Shown piece by piece: positions 12,113-22,915 of a stretch of 64,000 bases of DNA. The DNA is from Favolaschia claudopus (lineage: Eukaryota > Basidiomycota > Agaricomycetes > Agaricales > Mycenaceae), in assembly GCA_037176885.1 (NCBI GenBank), contig JAWWNJ010000108.1, forward strand, positions 824,495 to 888,494. The letters run 5' to 3'. Position 1 is the first letter of the stretch, and the number at the start of each line of letters is the position of its first letter. The translations under genes and the position numbers were made by a program. Under the pieces are notes generated by a model that ran no database searches, had not been told where the DNA came from, and was given only the letters and a program-made list of their open reading frames with translations.

Positions 12113-13889
12113 ATGGTTCACTCCTCCTTCCTCTCGGTTTCACTGTCCCTGCTCTCCCTCTTCGGCCTGGTCAACGCCATATGCGTGAAGCCTGCGGTTA
12201 GGAAGGAGTGGCGAGCGCTCACTGCAGCGGAACGCGCGGATTGGATCGACGCTGTCAAGGTGCGAGGCATTTTTGCGTCTTCTTCTCTTTGTGGCGGCTT
12301 TTGTTGATGTGCGGGTTCGCGAATTGACAGTGTCTTGCGAGTCTACCTCATGACGAGAGGTTGACGCCGACTGTGAACAGGTCTATCTCGAATATTGTCC
12401 CGATGAATGCTTCGAGCTCGTACTATGATGATTTTGTCTACATGCATATGGTAAGTTCCCTCAGTTCGGCGGTTCAGTCGAGATAGACTCATCAGCTTCG
12501 GAATTAGGGTTAGTCGCTTCTTGATGAGCAGAATTTCTGACGCCAATGACCGTACTTGAACATTCGCAGACTTGAACACTAGGGTAAGTTTGTCTCGTCG
12601 TTTCATACGGTAAACGTTTTAATGCATACTATAGATTCATTTTACTGGCCTCTTCCTCCCCTGGCACAGGTGGTACGTTGCCGTCTACGAATCAGCCCTG
12701 AAAGAACGGTGCGGCTTCAAAGGCGTATCGCCTTACTGGAACTGGGTCGAAGGTGCGCCTCAAAACCCTTCTCATCTCCTCGAGCTCATTCTCGAATATC
12801 ACAAATTCCTCAGACTCAAAAGACGTCTTCAACTCCCCCATGTTCAAGGACTCCTCCCCTCGAAGCGGCCTGGGCGGCTGGGGCAACCCCGCAAACGACA
12901 TCCGCGTGCCCGACGGCGCCTTCTCCAACGCCTCCTCCTTCCGTCTCACATATCCCTCCCCGCACACCCTTCGCCGCAACTGGACCGCACAGCCGTTTTT
13001 GAACTTCCCTTTGCCGGGGTTCATGACGGAGGCGGAGGAGCAGGTGCAGGCCAACGCAACTTTCACGCCGGCGGAGAGGGATAAGCTCGTGCATGGGTTC
13101 GTTGGTGATTATGTTGGGTTCCAGAAGTATTTTGAAGGGTTCAATGTACGTATTTGGTGCGTTGAAATCAAGTCTCCGGAGGATTGAGCCATTTTTTTTA
13201 TTCAGGGCTCGCATGGTGCCGTGCATTTGATGATGGGCGGGTGAGTTCAAATTCAACCAGACTATCTTTGTGCGCGATTCTGATTTGATGACGCAGAGAT
13301 CTCGGCGGGAAATGCCCGGGAGACGCCCCATCTGATTGTGTAGGCGGTCCAACCTTTTCCGCGAACGGTTAGTCAGATCCAAAATTTACTCTTTAAGCTC
13401 ACAATTGAGATTGTTCGTAGAGCCGCTGTTCTGGATGCACCATGCTGTATGTATTCTCCCTGATTCAGTACCATATGACCTTCTGACTAGCATTTGTGTC
13501 TACGTCTAGATGGTCGATAAAATGTGGTACGCTTCCCCCATTCTCAGATTTTCCACGAAACAGAGCACAAGACATTTTCACTAGGTATGATTGGCAAAAT
13601 GCCCACCCAGTAAACAAGAAGGCTTTCTTCGGCGGCTCCGTCCAAGCAATTCAAAACGCCACTTACTATCAAGAATACCCCAATGGTGCACCCCCATTTT
13701 TCTCGGTGCGTTATGTGTTTGCCTTGCTTTTCGGAGTGAGATATATACATCATGATGTAACTGACTGTCCTTCTTTTTTTCTTTCTATAGCTGAACTCGA
13801 CCATGCCGTCCGATGGACTGTTCCCTCAGGCGAGGATACAAGATGTCATGAGCACGACGGAGGGCATGCTTTGCTATGTCTACCAGTAA
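12113..13889 (+). CDS. Secreted tyrosinase (type-3 copper protein)
   Basis: The start is ATG at 12113 with a clear signal peptide (MVHSSFLSVSLSLLSLFGLV, then NAICVKP). Splicing about seven short introns gives about 390 residues. The CuA site is formed by MHMDLN, IHFTGLF and LPWHRWYVAVYE. The CuB site is formed by GSHGAVHLMMGGDLGG and EPLFWMHHAMVDKMW. All six expected copper-binding histidines are therefore present. The C-terminal exon reads MSTTEGMLCYVYQ then TAA at 13887-13889. Tyrosinases hydroxylate monophenols and oxidise diphenols to quinones, for melanin or phenol conversion. This one lacks the long C-terminal lid domain of mushroom PPO and fits the short secreted fungal group. A broken paralogue lies at 22.0-22.6 kb. 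Confidence 0.92.
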
Positions 13890-14751
13890 CTCCATTCTGT
13901 ACCCCATCTCCATGGCCTCGTGAGGTAGATGATACTCAGGGACAGTCGAATTTAGATATCGATAATTATCGCATAGTTGTTGTTCAATATATACGTTCAG
14001 GGTGTACGACTTCATTTTCTCCTCTAAGCGCCAGCCACCAAGATCGTGGATGTCTTGTATTATCTTCGCCCCCGGATCGAGTATCTCTTCACTGATACAC
14101 ATAACAAAGCGTCCCCGCCTTCGTACTCCTCTCGGTGCCGGTAAAGTTGGATATCTAGATTTGGATGATCAGGTTCAGGAATCCGCCCATTCGGGGTCGC
14201 ACAAGTTATAGTCTCCGTAATGTGATGATTGAATGACTCAAGCATCCTCACCTCGTTTGGAGGTCATTGGCTGACTTGAATGTTGCAGGCAGTGTAGTCC
14301 GCTATCGTGCATGTTGTGCTCGGTAGAGAGATCAAGCAGGAGAAGCTACTCTACAGTCAAGAATCCGATGTAAAATACGAGGGCCACTTGTGAAAGCAGA
14401 AATAGCTTACCCCAGGTGTATCGCAGCAGAATTTACATACGCTCCCATCGCCTGCTTTAGGACTTCTTGCGAGGACCACCGTGTTAGCCTGTACCGAGTA
14501 GCGTTTTTTTGTCCCGGGATCTGCCACAAAAGGGAGACGAGCTGAGCACTTGAATGTTGCTGCTTTTGGGTAGCCAATTAAGTAAGCAACGTGTAGAGGA
14601 TGGAAATTTTGACGTTAAAACATGCAAGCGAAGTAGTAGCCAAAAGGAATGTCTTGACGATGAAAAAATTGCCGATCCGGCGAATTCCGCGAAGTTCCCA
14701 CCCAAATCAATTCGCGACCCTGTGACATCGAATTTTCTTCGCCTCTCGCGA
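13890..14751. other. Convergent intergenic region, no gene seen
   Basis: This is about 860 bp between the tyrosinase stop and the flavin monooxygenase stop. It should hold both 3' UTRs. Short ORFs on both strands show no motif and no splice-consistent extension. Confidence 0.45.
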
Positions 14752-16351
14752 TCACCGAGCAACCGCACCTCGTGTTCGCTCCCTCTGAAGCTCCAATGCC
14801 GCCCGCTTTTCATCAAACATCGCCTCCCTGACTGCCGTTCGCTCCGGATTCCACCTGGGGAGCACCTCGTCCAGCTCCGGGCGCGCCTTCACGACCTCCT
14901 CCCTCAACGCACTCGCAAACTCTTCTTCGAAGGGTCCGAGAACGCCGTACGACACAAGGGACGAGGCTTCTGTGGTATTTGGAGGACCCGCCTCTGTGGC
15001 ATTTGGAGAGCCCGCCTCCATCTCCCTCCGCCCTGCCGCAACAGCATCCAGTCTGGCTTGCTCGAATTCGAGAAGAGTGGAAGCCTCGGTCGGGTATGCG
15101 ATCGCCCCGCTCCATGCAAGCGCGAGCCACGTACTGCAGATGTCTGCGATTGTGAACGGGGTGTAGCACGCGACGGCGGTGCCGACGAATGCGAGACTGG
15201 GGTTGTGGGCATACAATATATACCGATGGAGGCTGGGGACGCGTGGTGGCGAGATGTTCGTCGAAACCAAAGGGACAGGCTTGCCTTGTGTATCCAAGAC
15301 ATTAATGAAGTCGGGGAATGGGAGGTAGCCGGTGCCGAAGAGCACGCAATCTAGGTCAGGGATGACGGTCTGGTCGATGAGATGGGCGTCCACAACGTGT
15401 CGCCGAACGTTCCCCTCCGCGAGCGAATCTACTGTGCGGACAATATATTCCTTCACCGGTGCGACCCGTGCAATTCGCGAATCCGGGAGGCTGGGGAATC
15501 CAGGGAAGTTTGGACGACGGATGCTTTGGGATACACTTCCCGCAACGGGAGCTAGCTGCGCTGCGATATCGTTCCCTGAGTTCGCGTTACCAATGACGAG
15601 GATTCTCTGAACGTTCAATTAAAAGGAGGGGACAGAGGAATGAGAATTTCTTACTCACCTGCCCTTCATATCCCTCGGGTCCCCGCCAACCCTGCGCATG
15701 CCTCCCCAAGTCTTTCCGCCGCAGCTCATCAACGCCGGGAGTAGGTGGAAACACCGGATTATCATAGAAAGCCACCGCAACCACCACCGCATCCCAAATC
15801 TCCTCCACCTCATCGAATCCGGCGTTTCGATAGCAGCGCATACGAACGCGCCACCCTCTCCCCCCTTCCAGCTCATTCACACTGAGTACGTGCGTATTCA
15901 GTCGAATACATCCCCGAGCGAAAAGCGGTGACACGAATTCCCGGAGATACGCGTGGGTCTCAGAAAGGGAGGGGAAAGGCTGGCCCGCTGCTGTCGACTC
16001 GGGTTTTGGGAATGGCGGAAAACTTGAGAATGACAGGAATTCGGGGAGGACGTTGCCTATGAGCCCGGGATATGCGGGCGATGGCCAACGAGGAGCTTCA
16101 GGGCCAGTGTTCGATGTAGTCAATGGATTGTCCAGATACCTCACTTCGATTGAGTTGATACGATAAGAAATTTTCAATGCATGAAAAACTTACCACACTC
16201 CGCCAACATCATCCCGCCGTTCCACAAGTTGCACCTCGTCGAAGGTTCCGCCATCCAAGAGATTTCGAAGGGTTACAAGCCCAGAGGGTCCACCACCAAT
16301 GACCAGAACTCGTTTCGGTGACGCATTTGGGAGGATATTCGAATCTTGCAT
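14752..16351 (-). CDS. Flavin-containing monooxygenase (FMO-like)
   Basis: The start is ATG at 16351 (MQDSNILPNASPKRVLVIGG) and the stop is TGA at 14752-14754. The FAD site is VLVIGGGPSGLVTLRNLL. Then come VQLVERRDDVGGVW (split by an intron near 16140-16195) and YLREFVSPLF. A segment LGRHAQGWRGPEGYEG stands where the FMO signature region is expected. The NADPH site is ILVIGNANSGNDIAAQL after a second intron near 15610-15665, and DLDCVLFGTGY matches the family's late glycine motif. About 495 residues, with a charged C-terminal tail. The protein is expected to oxygenate nucleophilic N or S atoms, or to act as a Baeyer-Villiger-type enzyme. An upstream in-frame ATG-less extension is open to about 16474, but the 16351 start places the Rossmann motif at a normal distance. 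No signal peptide is visible, so a cytosolic role is likely. Confidence 0.87.
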
Positions 16352-16721
16352 TTTGTCCTGCCCTGAGTGGGTGGCTGATATTTCCTTCTTATGAGCTGTT
16401 TGACGGGTGTGCTGTCCAAGAATTCTCCAGAGCAATCTTGGATTTCCTGAATATATGGTGGTGGTTCGGGACAAGATGGAAATCGAACGTGACCGTCACG
16501 ATCACGTTTCGGCTTGTTTGTGCGCTATTTGTCAGCCTCTTGTCTTCAACCACCATGGCGCGAAATTTCAAACAGGTGTGTTGAGCCTTTCCACTTTCCC
16601 TTCCCTTCATTGTTCTGACTTCGCTACTTAACACAGAAAATGTTTTCACCGCAAACCACTCAAAAATATTCAAATGAGTCATATTCGGCAAAAAAAAAGT
16701 ACTCGACCTTCGAAGCAATTT
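16352..16721. other. Short intergenic region between FMO and NAT genes
   Basis: This is about 370 bp between the start of the monooxygenase gene and the stop of the acetyltransferase gene, both on the minus strand. No gene is supported. It should contain the monooxygenase promoter. Confidence 0.45.
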
Positions 16722-17971
16722 TCATGCCTTGAGCTCAGCACCCCGACCTCGAATATACCGCAGATCCTCCTCCGGAATATCAATCCCAAAAATCTCTCTC
16801 AACGCCTCCGCTCGGTCCTCCTCAGTTTTCATCGTCTTCAAAACAGTTGTCTTCGTCGCAACATGTCTGCGCACCACATTCCCCGCCATCGCCAATCGTC
16901 CCAGATACCGAGTTAACGGTGTCAGGCTCGTAGGGTCCGTAATAGCATCATCCACCTCGCGTACTTCCTCATCGCTCATCCAGAAAAACTTCGTGCAGAC
17001 GACATTATCCCAGAACAAGCCTGTGGTAAGCCCGACGACGCTGAAATTGAAGGCTTTGAAGTCGGCGTCGAAAAATTCGTCTTCGATGAAGGAATACATA
17101 ACGCGTCGCGTCGATTTTGGCTTCTCTGATTCAGAGTCTTTTGCGTCGTGGACAGACTCGAGCCTCCACTCGAATTTTTCTGCGCCTTGCGAATTTGGAA
17201 AGGACTCTACAGGAAGGTAAACTCCGATCGTTCAGTATGAGTCTCAAACTTACCGAGACTAGAATCCACACGAGCCGTCCGACTGAGTGCATGACTTTCC
17301 GATGGCGAAGCACCCATCACTTTCTCGCCTTCTTCAAGAAGAATGGGACGCACTGGCCCGGCTGCAACATCAACGAGGTACGTCGTGTTACTCCCCTCCG
17401 TTGGCTGCACAAACAATATCATATGCACAAAGGCATGAAAATTCGGGGGTGCCTCAGGCGGCTGCTCGTTGATCCTCCCAGATCCGGTATAAACTCTGGA
17501 ACGACGACTTGAGATTTGCCGGTAAGTTCTGCCTATATCAACATAATCCATACCTAAATCCCAGCGCTTTGAGCATTTGACAAAAAAGGCCGTTCAGGCC
17601 GAAACAATACGATCCTTTTCCCGAGTCGGATTCCACCATGCGACGAAACAAACTCTCGTAGGTGATATCCATCCAATGCGCAGCAGAGCTAAAATCTCAC
17701 AATTATCAGATCAGCGCAGCCAGCGCATTGCCTCGTCAGTGGCCACTCACTAATGCATCGCAGTATTCTCAAACGGAAACGTCGTCAAGCTCAGGCGGAC
17801 CAGCAGACACAAAGTTTCCAAGTTTGGTTGCAGCGAAGATAAGTCTCCGGGATACTTGATCTTCTTGAGCCATTGGCTGACTTGGTCTGCGTTGAAGACG
17901 GACGGGGTACGCTTGATCCAGAGGCCTCCTCGAAGCTTGCCTTTCCCTGAATCCGCAGCTGGTGTGGTCAT
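16722..17971 (-). CDS. Arylamine N-acetyltransferase
   Basis: I chose ATG at 17971 (MTTPAADSGKGKLRGGLWIK), which puts VFNADQVSQWLKKIKYPG at the usual distance. In-frame ATGs also occur at 18043 and 18115. The first exon ends TTFPFENTAMHY. The catalytic cysteine is in SGKGSYCFGLNGLFCQML, the histidine in NFHAFVHMILFV and the aspartate in TYLVDVAAGP, so the Cys-His-Asp triad of the NAT family is complete. The C-terminal part includes YSFIEDEFFDADFKAFNFSV and ends GRGAELKA with TGA at 16722-16724. The enzyme transfers acetyl from acetyl-CoA to arylamines or related amines. Introns fall near 17270 (GTAAGT), 17510-17560 and 17690-17752. It is adjacent to the FMO gene on the same strand. A shared xenobiotic or amine pathway is only a guess. 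Confidence 0.88.
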
Positions 17972-18806
17972 GGAGGGTGAGACGAAGAAGCGGTGATAAT
18001 CTGCCGATGGTGATCTGGAAAGATCTTCTTTGATAGCATTCATCCTCGTTCTCGTTCCGCTCGGGAAATCACGCTGAGTCTCACACTCACTCAATACCTT
18101 CGGTTGGATGACCATTACCGTGGATATTTCCCGCAGATGGATTGGTATCCAGCATCAGAGCTCGCTCCCTTTGTTCAGACGCTCAGGCTCTTGTTACTGC
18201 GCTGGCTAATCTGGTACGGTTTTCTCTCACTCCAGTCGAAAGATCTTCCTTGTGCATCATGTTGCTTTCGATCAACAGGAGGATTGGATTCAAAAACATA
18301 CCAGGGCTTCTCTGACCTTAAATCATCACAGTTGGTACGCCGTGCGGAGCCAAAATCGCCTTCCATCGGAGCCCTTGACTAGTACCCCGTTACAGGGTTC
18401 CACGCCCACGCAAGTTCGCCGAGGGTTAGTAACTCCGAGTCATTACCTTCACTTTTTAATTTCTAAAACAGACGCCCAAATGAATATCAAGGGAGAAACT
18501 TAAAACTCACGGTGCCACTTGGACGCGTGCGTCTGTTCGACGTTCAACATCCAGTATCATAGCGCACGACTTGAACATTCAACAATGAACGGTGAAATGC
18601 GACATGATCCTCGGCATTGTCAGCCCGAATTCGCAAGGCTTGTCAGCGTCAAATAGGTGTTGAAGCGACGACAATCTTCTTTCCACGCGGAGTTTCAAAT
18701 CTTGTTCACAATTTCTTGACCGCATGCTGATCCAGGTTGTCCCCATGATATATATTGACTGCTGATACTTCCATTCACACCAAGCTCCTTCCCCGGAACC
18801 GTCACC
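17972..18806. other. Divergent promoter region
   Basis: This lies between the acetyltransferase (minus) and a membrane-protein gene (plus). In-frame ATGs at 18043 and 18115 could extend the acetyltransferase. Beyond 18120 I see no supported gene. TATATATTGACTGC at about 18751 may belong to the plus-strand promoter. Confidence 0.4.
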
Positions 18807-20136
18807 ATGGCCTCGCCGTTTGCGACCCAGGAAGATTCAGAGACTCTCTGGTATGAACAGAGCAATTACCGTGCAGTCAGTCTGAATTTACATCTCGTTC
18901 ATCCATTCAATTGATTGCTGAAGCCTTTTCCAATCGACAGACCCATCTCGCAGCGGTAGGGTACGGTACGTACTGTGTCCTGCATGTTTGCCTGCCAGCC
19001 GGAATTTACTCACCAACCATATTCAATTCAGGTCTACACGTTGCGGTATTTGCCGCAGTGACCTACTACACAATTAAGATGCGAGCCTCGAGCAATGGAA
19101 TGTGGATGTTCTGGCTTATTTTCAATTTCCTTGAGTTCGCTTTTGGGACTATCAACCTCGCTTGCAGTATTGCGTATAATGAGAATGCATGGGTTAATGA
19201 CCGGGAGTATCCCGGAGGGCCGTTCAACTATCTCATAGAGCAGGGGAGTCTCCCTTTCATGACTTTGGGGAATTCGGCTTCTATCTTGGCGTCGTTTCTT
19301 TCGGACGGTATGTTGGTAAGTTCTGCAGTATTCTGATATTTTTCACTTGGGTGGACTCAAGGATCTGATAGCTATACCGCGCCGGAATCCTCTGGAATTT
19401 TGCTTGGTACATCATTGTGCCGCCCGCCTTATTCTTCATCGCCTGCATCAGTCCGTCTTCAATCCTTCCTCCTCCATTGGTCCCGCTGACTTTGATATTA
19501 CAGTCCTATCTATCATGACCGTCATCCAACTAGCGGTTCCCACCGTCTCCTTGCCCGAGTTATCACTAGCCGTTTGGATCGTGCTTATGCTCCTCCCCAT
19601 GTGGCTTACGATCCTCATCGCCGGGCGGATTCTGTACCACCGTAAAACTTTGCTCGCTGCCCTCGGACCGGAACATGCAAATCACTATACGGGCATTTCA
19701 GCGATTGTCATCGAGTCTGCGCTCCCATTCACAGTCATCTCTATCATTCTGCTTGGACTATTCGGCGACAAGAACACGGCGCAGAATTTATTTGTTCCCC
19801 TGATGGTTCAATTTGAGGTGCGTTCCTACTGACTGCGTCCTGCCATTTTGGTTCCATCTGACTTACGTTGAATTGGAGTGTATGGCTCCAGAGCTGATTA
19901 TCCTGCGCGTCGTTCTCGGCCGCGCGTGGACAAAGGGCACCGTCTCCGGAAAGGACGTCCCTTCTGAGCTGCACTTTGCCTCGGCTACCAAGTCCAGCAC
20001 TGGGTATGAACGAGACACCAGAACTACGCGCTCGACAAGGGGTCAAACTGAAGAAACTGATGGAGAAAACCGACCGTCTGTAGTTGTTGTCCTGCGAGAT
20101 GACCACGAGGCTCATGTGGAAGAGACGAAGGTGTAA
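18807..20136 (+). CDS. Seven-helix membrane protein, unknown function
   Basis: The start is ATG at 18807 (CACCATGG context; MASPFATQEDSETLWYEQSN). Spliced exons give hydrophobic helices from LHVAVFAAVTYYTIKM, MWMFWLIFNFLEFAFGTINL, LPFMTLGNSASILASFLSDG, LYRAGILWNFAWYIIVPPAL with FFIACIS, WIVLMLLPMWLTILIAGRIL and ALPFTVISIILLGLFG, then QFECMAPELIILRVVLGRAW. The C-terminal tail is hydrophilic and ends HVEETKV. The architecture (about seven helices, LYR-WN motif after the third helix, basic cytosolic loop RILYHRK) is the common basidiomycete 7-TM pattern of uncharacterised proteins (DUF6533/6534-like). I cannot assign a ligand or role. The intron near 19810-19870 (GTGCGT..GGAG) is less clear than the others. 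Confidence 0.72.
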
Positions 20137-20560
20137 TACAATGCGATGGACTGAATTCTTTCTGCTTCTTTCAATCACCGAGATATCATTCATCTACTGT
20201 TGTTGGTGTTGGACTTGGTTTGACTTCAATTCAACTTCTTACAATTCAGCGAGAAACAAGCGAGAGATACTAGCTACCTATTTCTTTCGCTACTTTGGTG
20301 AATTGTGGACTTCCTGCAGCAAGCCGATTAGTTTCTTGGCTCCTGGCGCGTGGAAATAGCTTCGATTTCACCTATCAGACTGTTCGGGCCAGATTCCGAA
20401 CCGTGTGAAATTGATATCATCGCTGCCAAACAGTCCATAATTTGATCTCATTTTTTCTCTTTCTCACACAACCATCTCCTGGCCGCCATATCGCCCCGCC
20501 TCCCCGCCCACCGTGACTGACACTGAGGCAAAGCCAGGAATGAGGAGCTGATACTCGCAG

Positions 20561-20799
20561 GTGAGTCCTCGTCGCCTCATTTATGTACCGGGGGATCCGC
20601 GACGCGCCTGCCACGTCACGGACTCGCTGGTGCGGCGGCGCCAATGATTCTGAATGAACAGTTGGTTCAAGCGCTATGATGATTGTAGTTCAGAATCGCA
20701 ACGAACGTCGTTATGAAATCAGCTATATCTATATCTGAGCCTTTTCTTTCTTTTTTTCCTGATTCGATTTTGAAACGCGACGCTGATATGCTTTTGCAG
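20561..20799 (+). repeat. Intron-like dispersed repeat, copy b
   Basis: It starts GTGAGTCCTCGTC after CAG and ends GCTTTTGCAG. It contains TGTAGTTCAGAATCGCAACG, then TTATGAAATCAGC and CTATATCTGAGCC. It is about 239 bp and shares its core with copies a and c. Confidence 0.65.
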
Positions 20800-20881
20800 C
20801 TCCTCGGGTCCTTGCTAGCGAACTGTAGAAATGATACCCACCAGGCGGTTCGCCTCCTGACGGGCATGGTGATATTCCGAG

Positions 20882-21077
20882 GTGAGTTCTCGTCCCCTTA
20901 TTTTCCGGTGGATTTGGGACGCGTGTGCTACGGATGCGGTCTGCCACCCTGGTGCAAAGGCTATGATGATTGTAGTTCAGAATCGCAACGAACTTCGTTA
21001 TGAAATTATCTATATCTATATTCTGAGCCTCCCAAATTCTGCTTCATCTCAAATGTGACACTCATACGATGTTGCAG
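20882..21077 (+). repeat. Intron-like dispersed repeat, copy c
   Basis: It starts GTGAGTTCTCGTC and ends CGATGTTGCAG. It is about 196 bp. The core TGTAGTTCAGAATCGCAACG is identical to copy b, and flanking parts match copy b more closely than copy a. Confidence 0.65.
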
Positions 21078-21992
21078 CTCGTTCGGTCATGGATTCTGTG
21101 CATACCGGGAGGGCAAATGTAGTCGAGAATTCTGGGCAGGATTGACACCCGTATGTCTCGACTGATTCCGTCGTTTCCCGCCCGACGCTGACTCGAGTTT
21201 CGTCACGCAGGGCTGAGGACCAATGCGTTGTAGCGCTTTTTTGCGAGAGATGTTGATTGATCTCGGAGAGAGATTCCAATGCGGTCGCCGCCAGGTACTG
21301 ATAGTATTCCCGTCTTTGAGCGACGATGACCTCCCGTATCCTCGATCGCGTCTCTCTGACGAGCCGCATCAATGCACCACATCCCTCGGCCTGTTCTTGT
21401 GTGTGGGCAGCAGGCGAGTAGCGCCCCTCGTCCCTTTACTTTAACTCTGTATGGATGATGTGCTGCTACCTACGAAGGTCGTCGATGGAAAGTTCTTCAC
21501 GATGTTATTGCATTCATTCGATTGCTCTGCTCTGCTTCGCCTGGCTGGTAATGAAATCATGCGCCACGGAGCTCATCCCGGAGCCATAGTACATATCAAT
21601 TCGCGTCCTCAACTCGCGTCTTCCCCTTCAATCGTCATGCTCCCTTGGCACCATGCGACTGCTTTCCTATCCGTTCCAAATCTCGTTCCGAGTCGGCGTC
21701 GTTCCTGGACCTGGTGATTCACTGAGAGAGAATCTCCCTCACGACGAGAGCGTGGATCGAGCGATTTCGAATATACCCCTAGTGAATTAATAATACGTCG
21801 GGCTCTTATTACGATGATTTGGGTTATTTGCTCATGGGTTGGTTTGAATACTTTTTTGAATTGATATGTTGAGGTTTGGTTTGATTGATGAGGACCGACG
21901 TAGATTTGAATGTACGGGTGAGTAGTGAGTTCGCTGTGAGGAATTTATTGGCCATGGATGAATGCTAAGTACGTTGGAAAACACGACAGGTA

Positions 21993-22647
21993 CATTCAAC
22001 TGGTCTAGATCTATTTCTCCCGTGGCATAGATGGTATGTCGCAGTCTACGAGACGGCGCTTACAAGTCGGTGTGAGTATAAGGGGGCTTCAACGCCGTAT
22101 TGGAATTGGGTTGAAGGTCTGTAATAATACGCATCTGCATTTTCGTGGTTAATCCGAGCAACTCGTCATTGACCCTTAATCTCAGACTCCGACTCCTCCA
22201 TATTCCAAGACGCCTCCCCCCCTCGGCGGGTGGGGCGATTCGAACAACGACTTTCGCGTCCCCGACCGTGGAGCGTTCATTGGCAATTCTAACTCCAACT
22301 CCTCTGAATCATCCTTTCGGCGGGTAGCGTATCCCTCCCGCGGATCTTCACGCTCAGCCCATTCTTGGTTGACGTTCCGGGTTAGCGAGCCAGGGATTTT
22401 TGACTCGGACGCAGGAAGATTCAGAGGAGGGGGTGGCGGGGAATGCGATGAGACGTTTACGATGAAGGGGGGAGAGGGAGAGGAGGGAGAGGATGGTTGG
22501 TGCGTGAGTTTGTTGGTGATTTTAATTTGTGGGGTTTCAGAGGGGTTTGGAGGGGTTTAATGTGCGTCAGACGGACCGTTTCCTGCGGCGATGATACAGG
22601 ATGTTATGAGTACGACGGAGGGTATATTTTGCTATGTGTACGAGTAG
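21993..22647 (+). pseudogene. Tyrosinase relic lacking the CuB site
   Basis: Starting at 21993 the DNA reads HSTGLDLFLPWHRWYVAVYE then TALTSRCEYKGASTPYWNWV, matching the CuA second and third histidines of the tyrosinase at 12.1 kb. After a presumed intron it continues SIFQDASPLGGWGDSNNDFR and PDRGAFIGNS. The last part reads IQDVMSTTEGIFCYVYE with TAG at 22645-22647, matching the tyrosinase C-terminus. The CuB exons are missing: sequence like EFVGDF and GFRGVWRGL runs straight into the C-terminal exon, as if several hundred bases were deleted. No signal-peptide exon was found upstream. Without CuB histidines it cannot be an active tyrosinase. Confidence 0.82.
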
Positions 22648-22915
22648 ATTTTATTTTATTTCTGTTGAAGGGGCTGTAGACGGGTAGGGCGAGGGAGCCT
22701 GAGGAAGAAATTTGGGTGGGCAAATACCATAGTGATATGGCGCGCTAGTGAAGGCTAGTGATCTCATGCAACGCGGAATTCGCTGACAGATACTGTAACT
22801 TAAGTAGATCGTGGTGATCAGGTGGTCGCGTCGAGATCACGTTTGAACAAGAGTTGATGCCATCAATTGCAAACAAACTTCAGGTCTTCCACCACGCAGT
22901 GGCACGACTCGGAAC

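Larger units (their letters stand above)
20137..21992. other. Intergenic region rich in intron-like repeats
   Basis: This is about 1.85 kb without a supported gene. It holds two repeat copies (20561-20799 and 20882-21077). The 82 bp between them could be an exon of a decayed gene, but it contains stops in more than one frame. Short ORFs from 21049 to 21717 show nothing recognisable. Confidence 0.4.
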
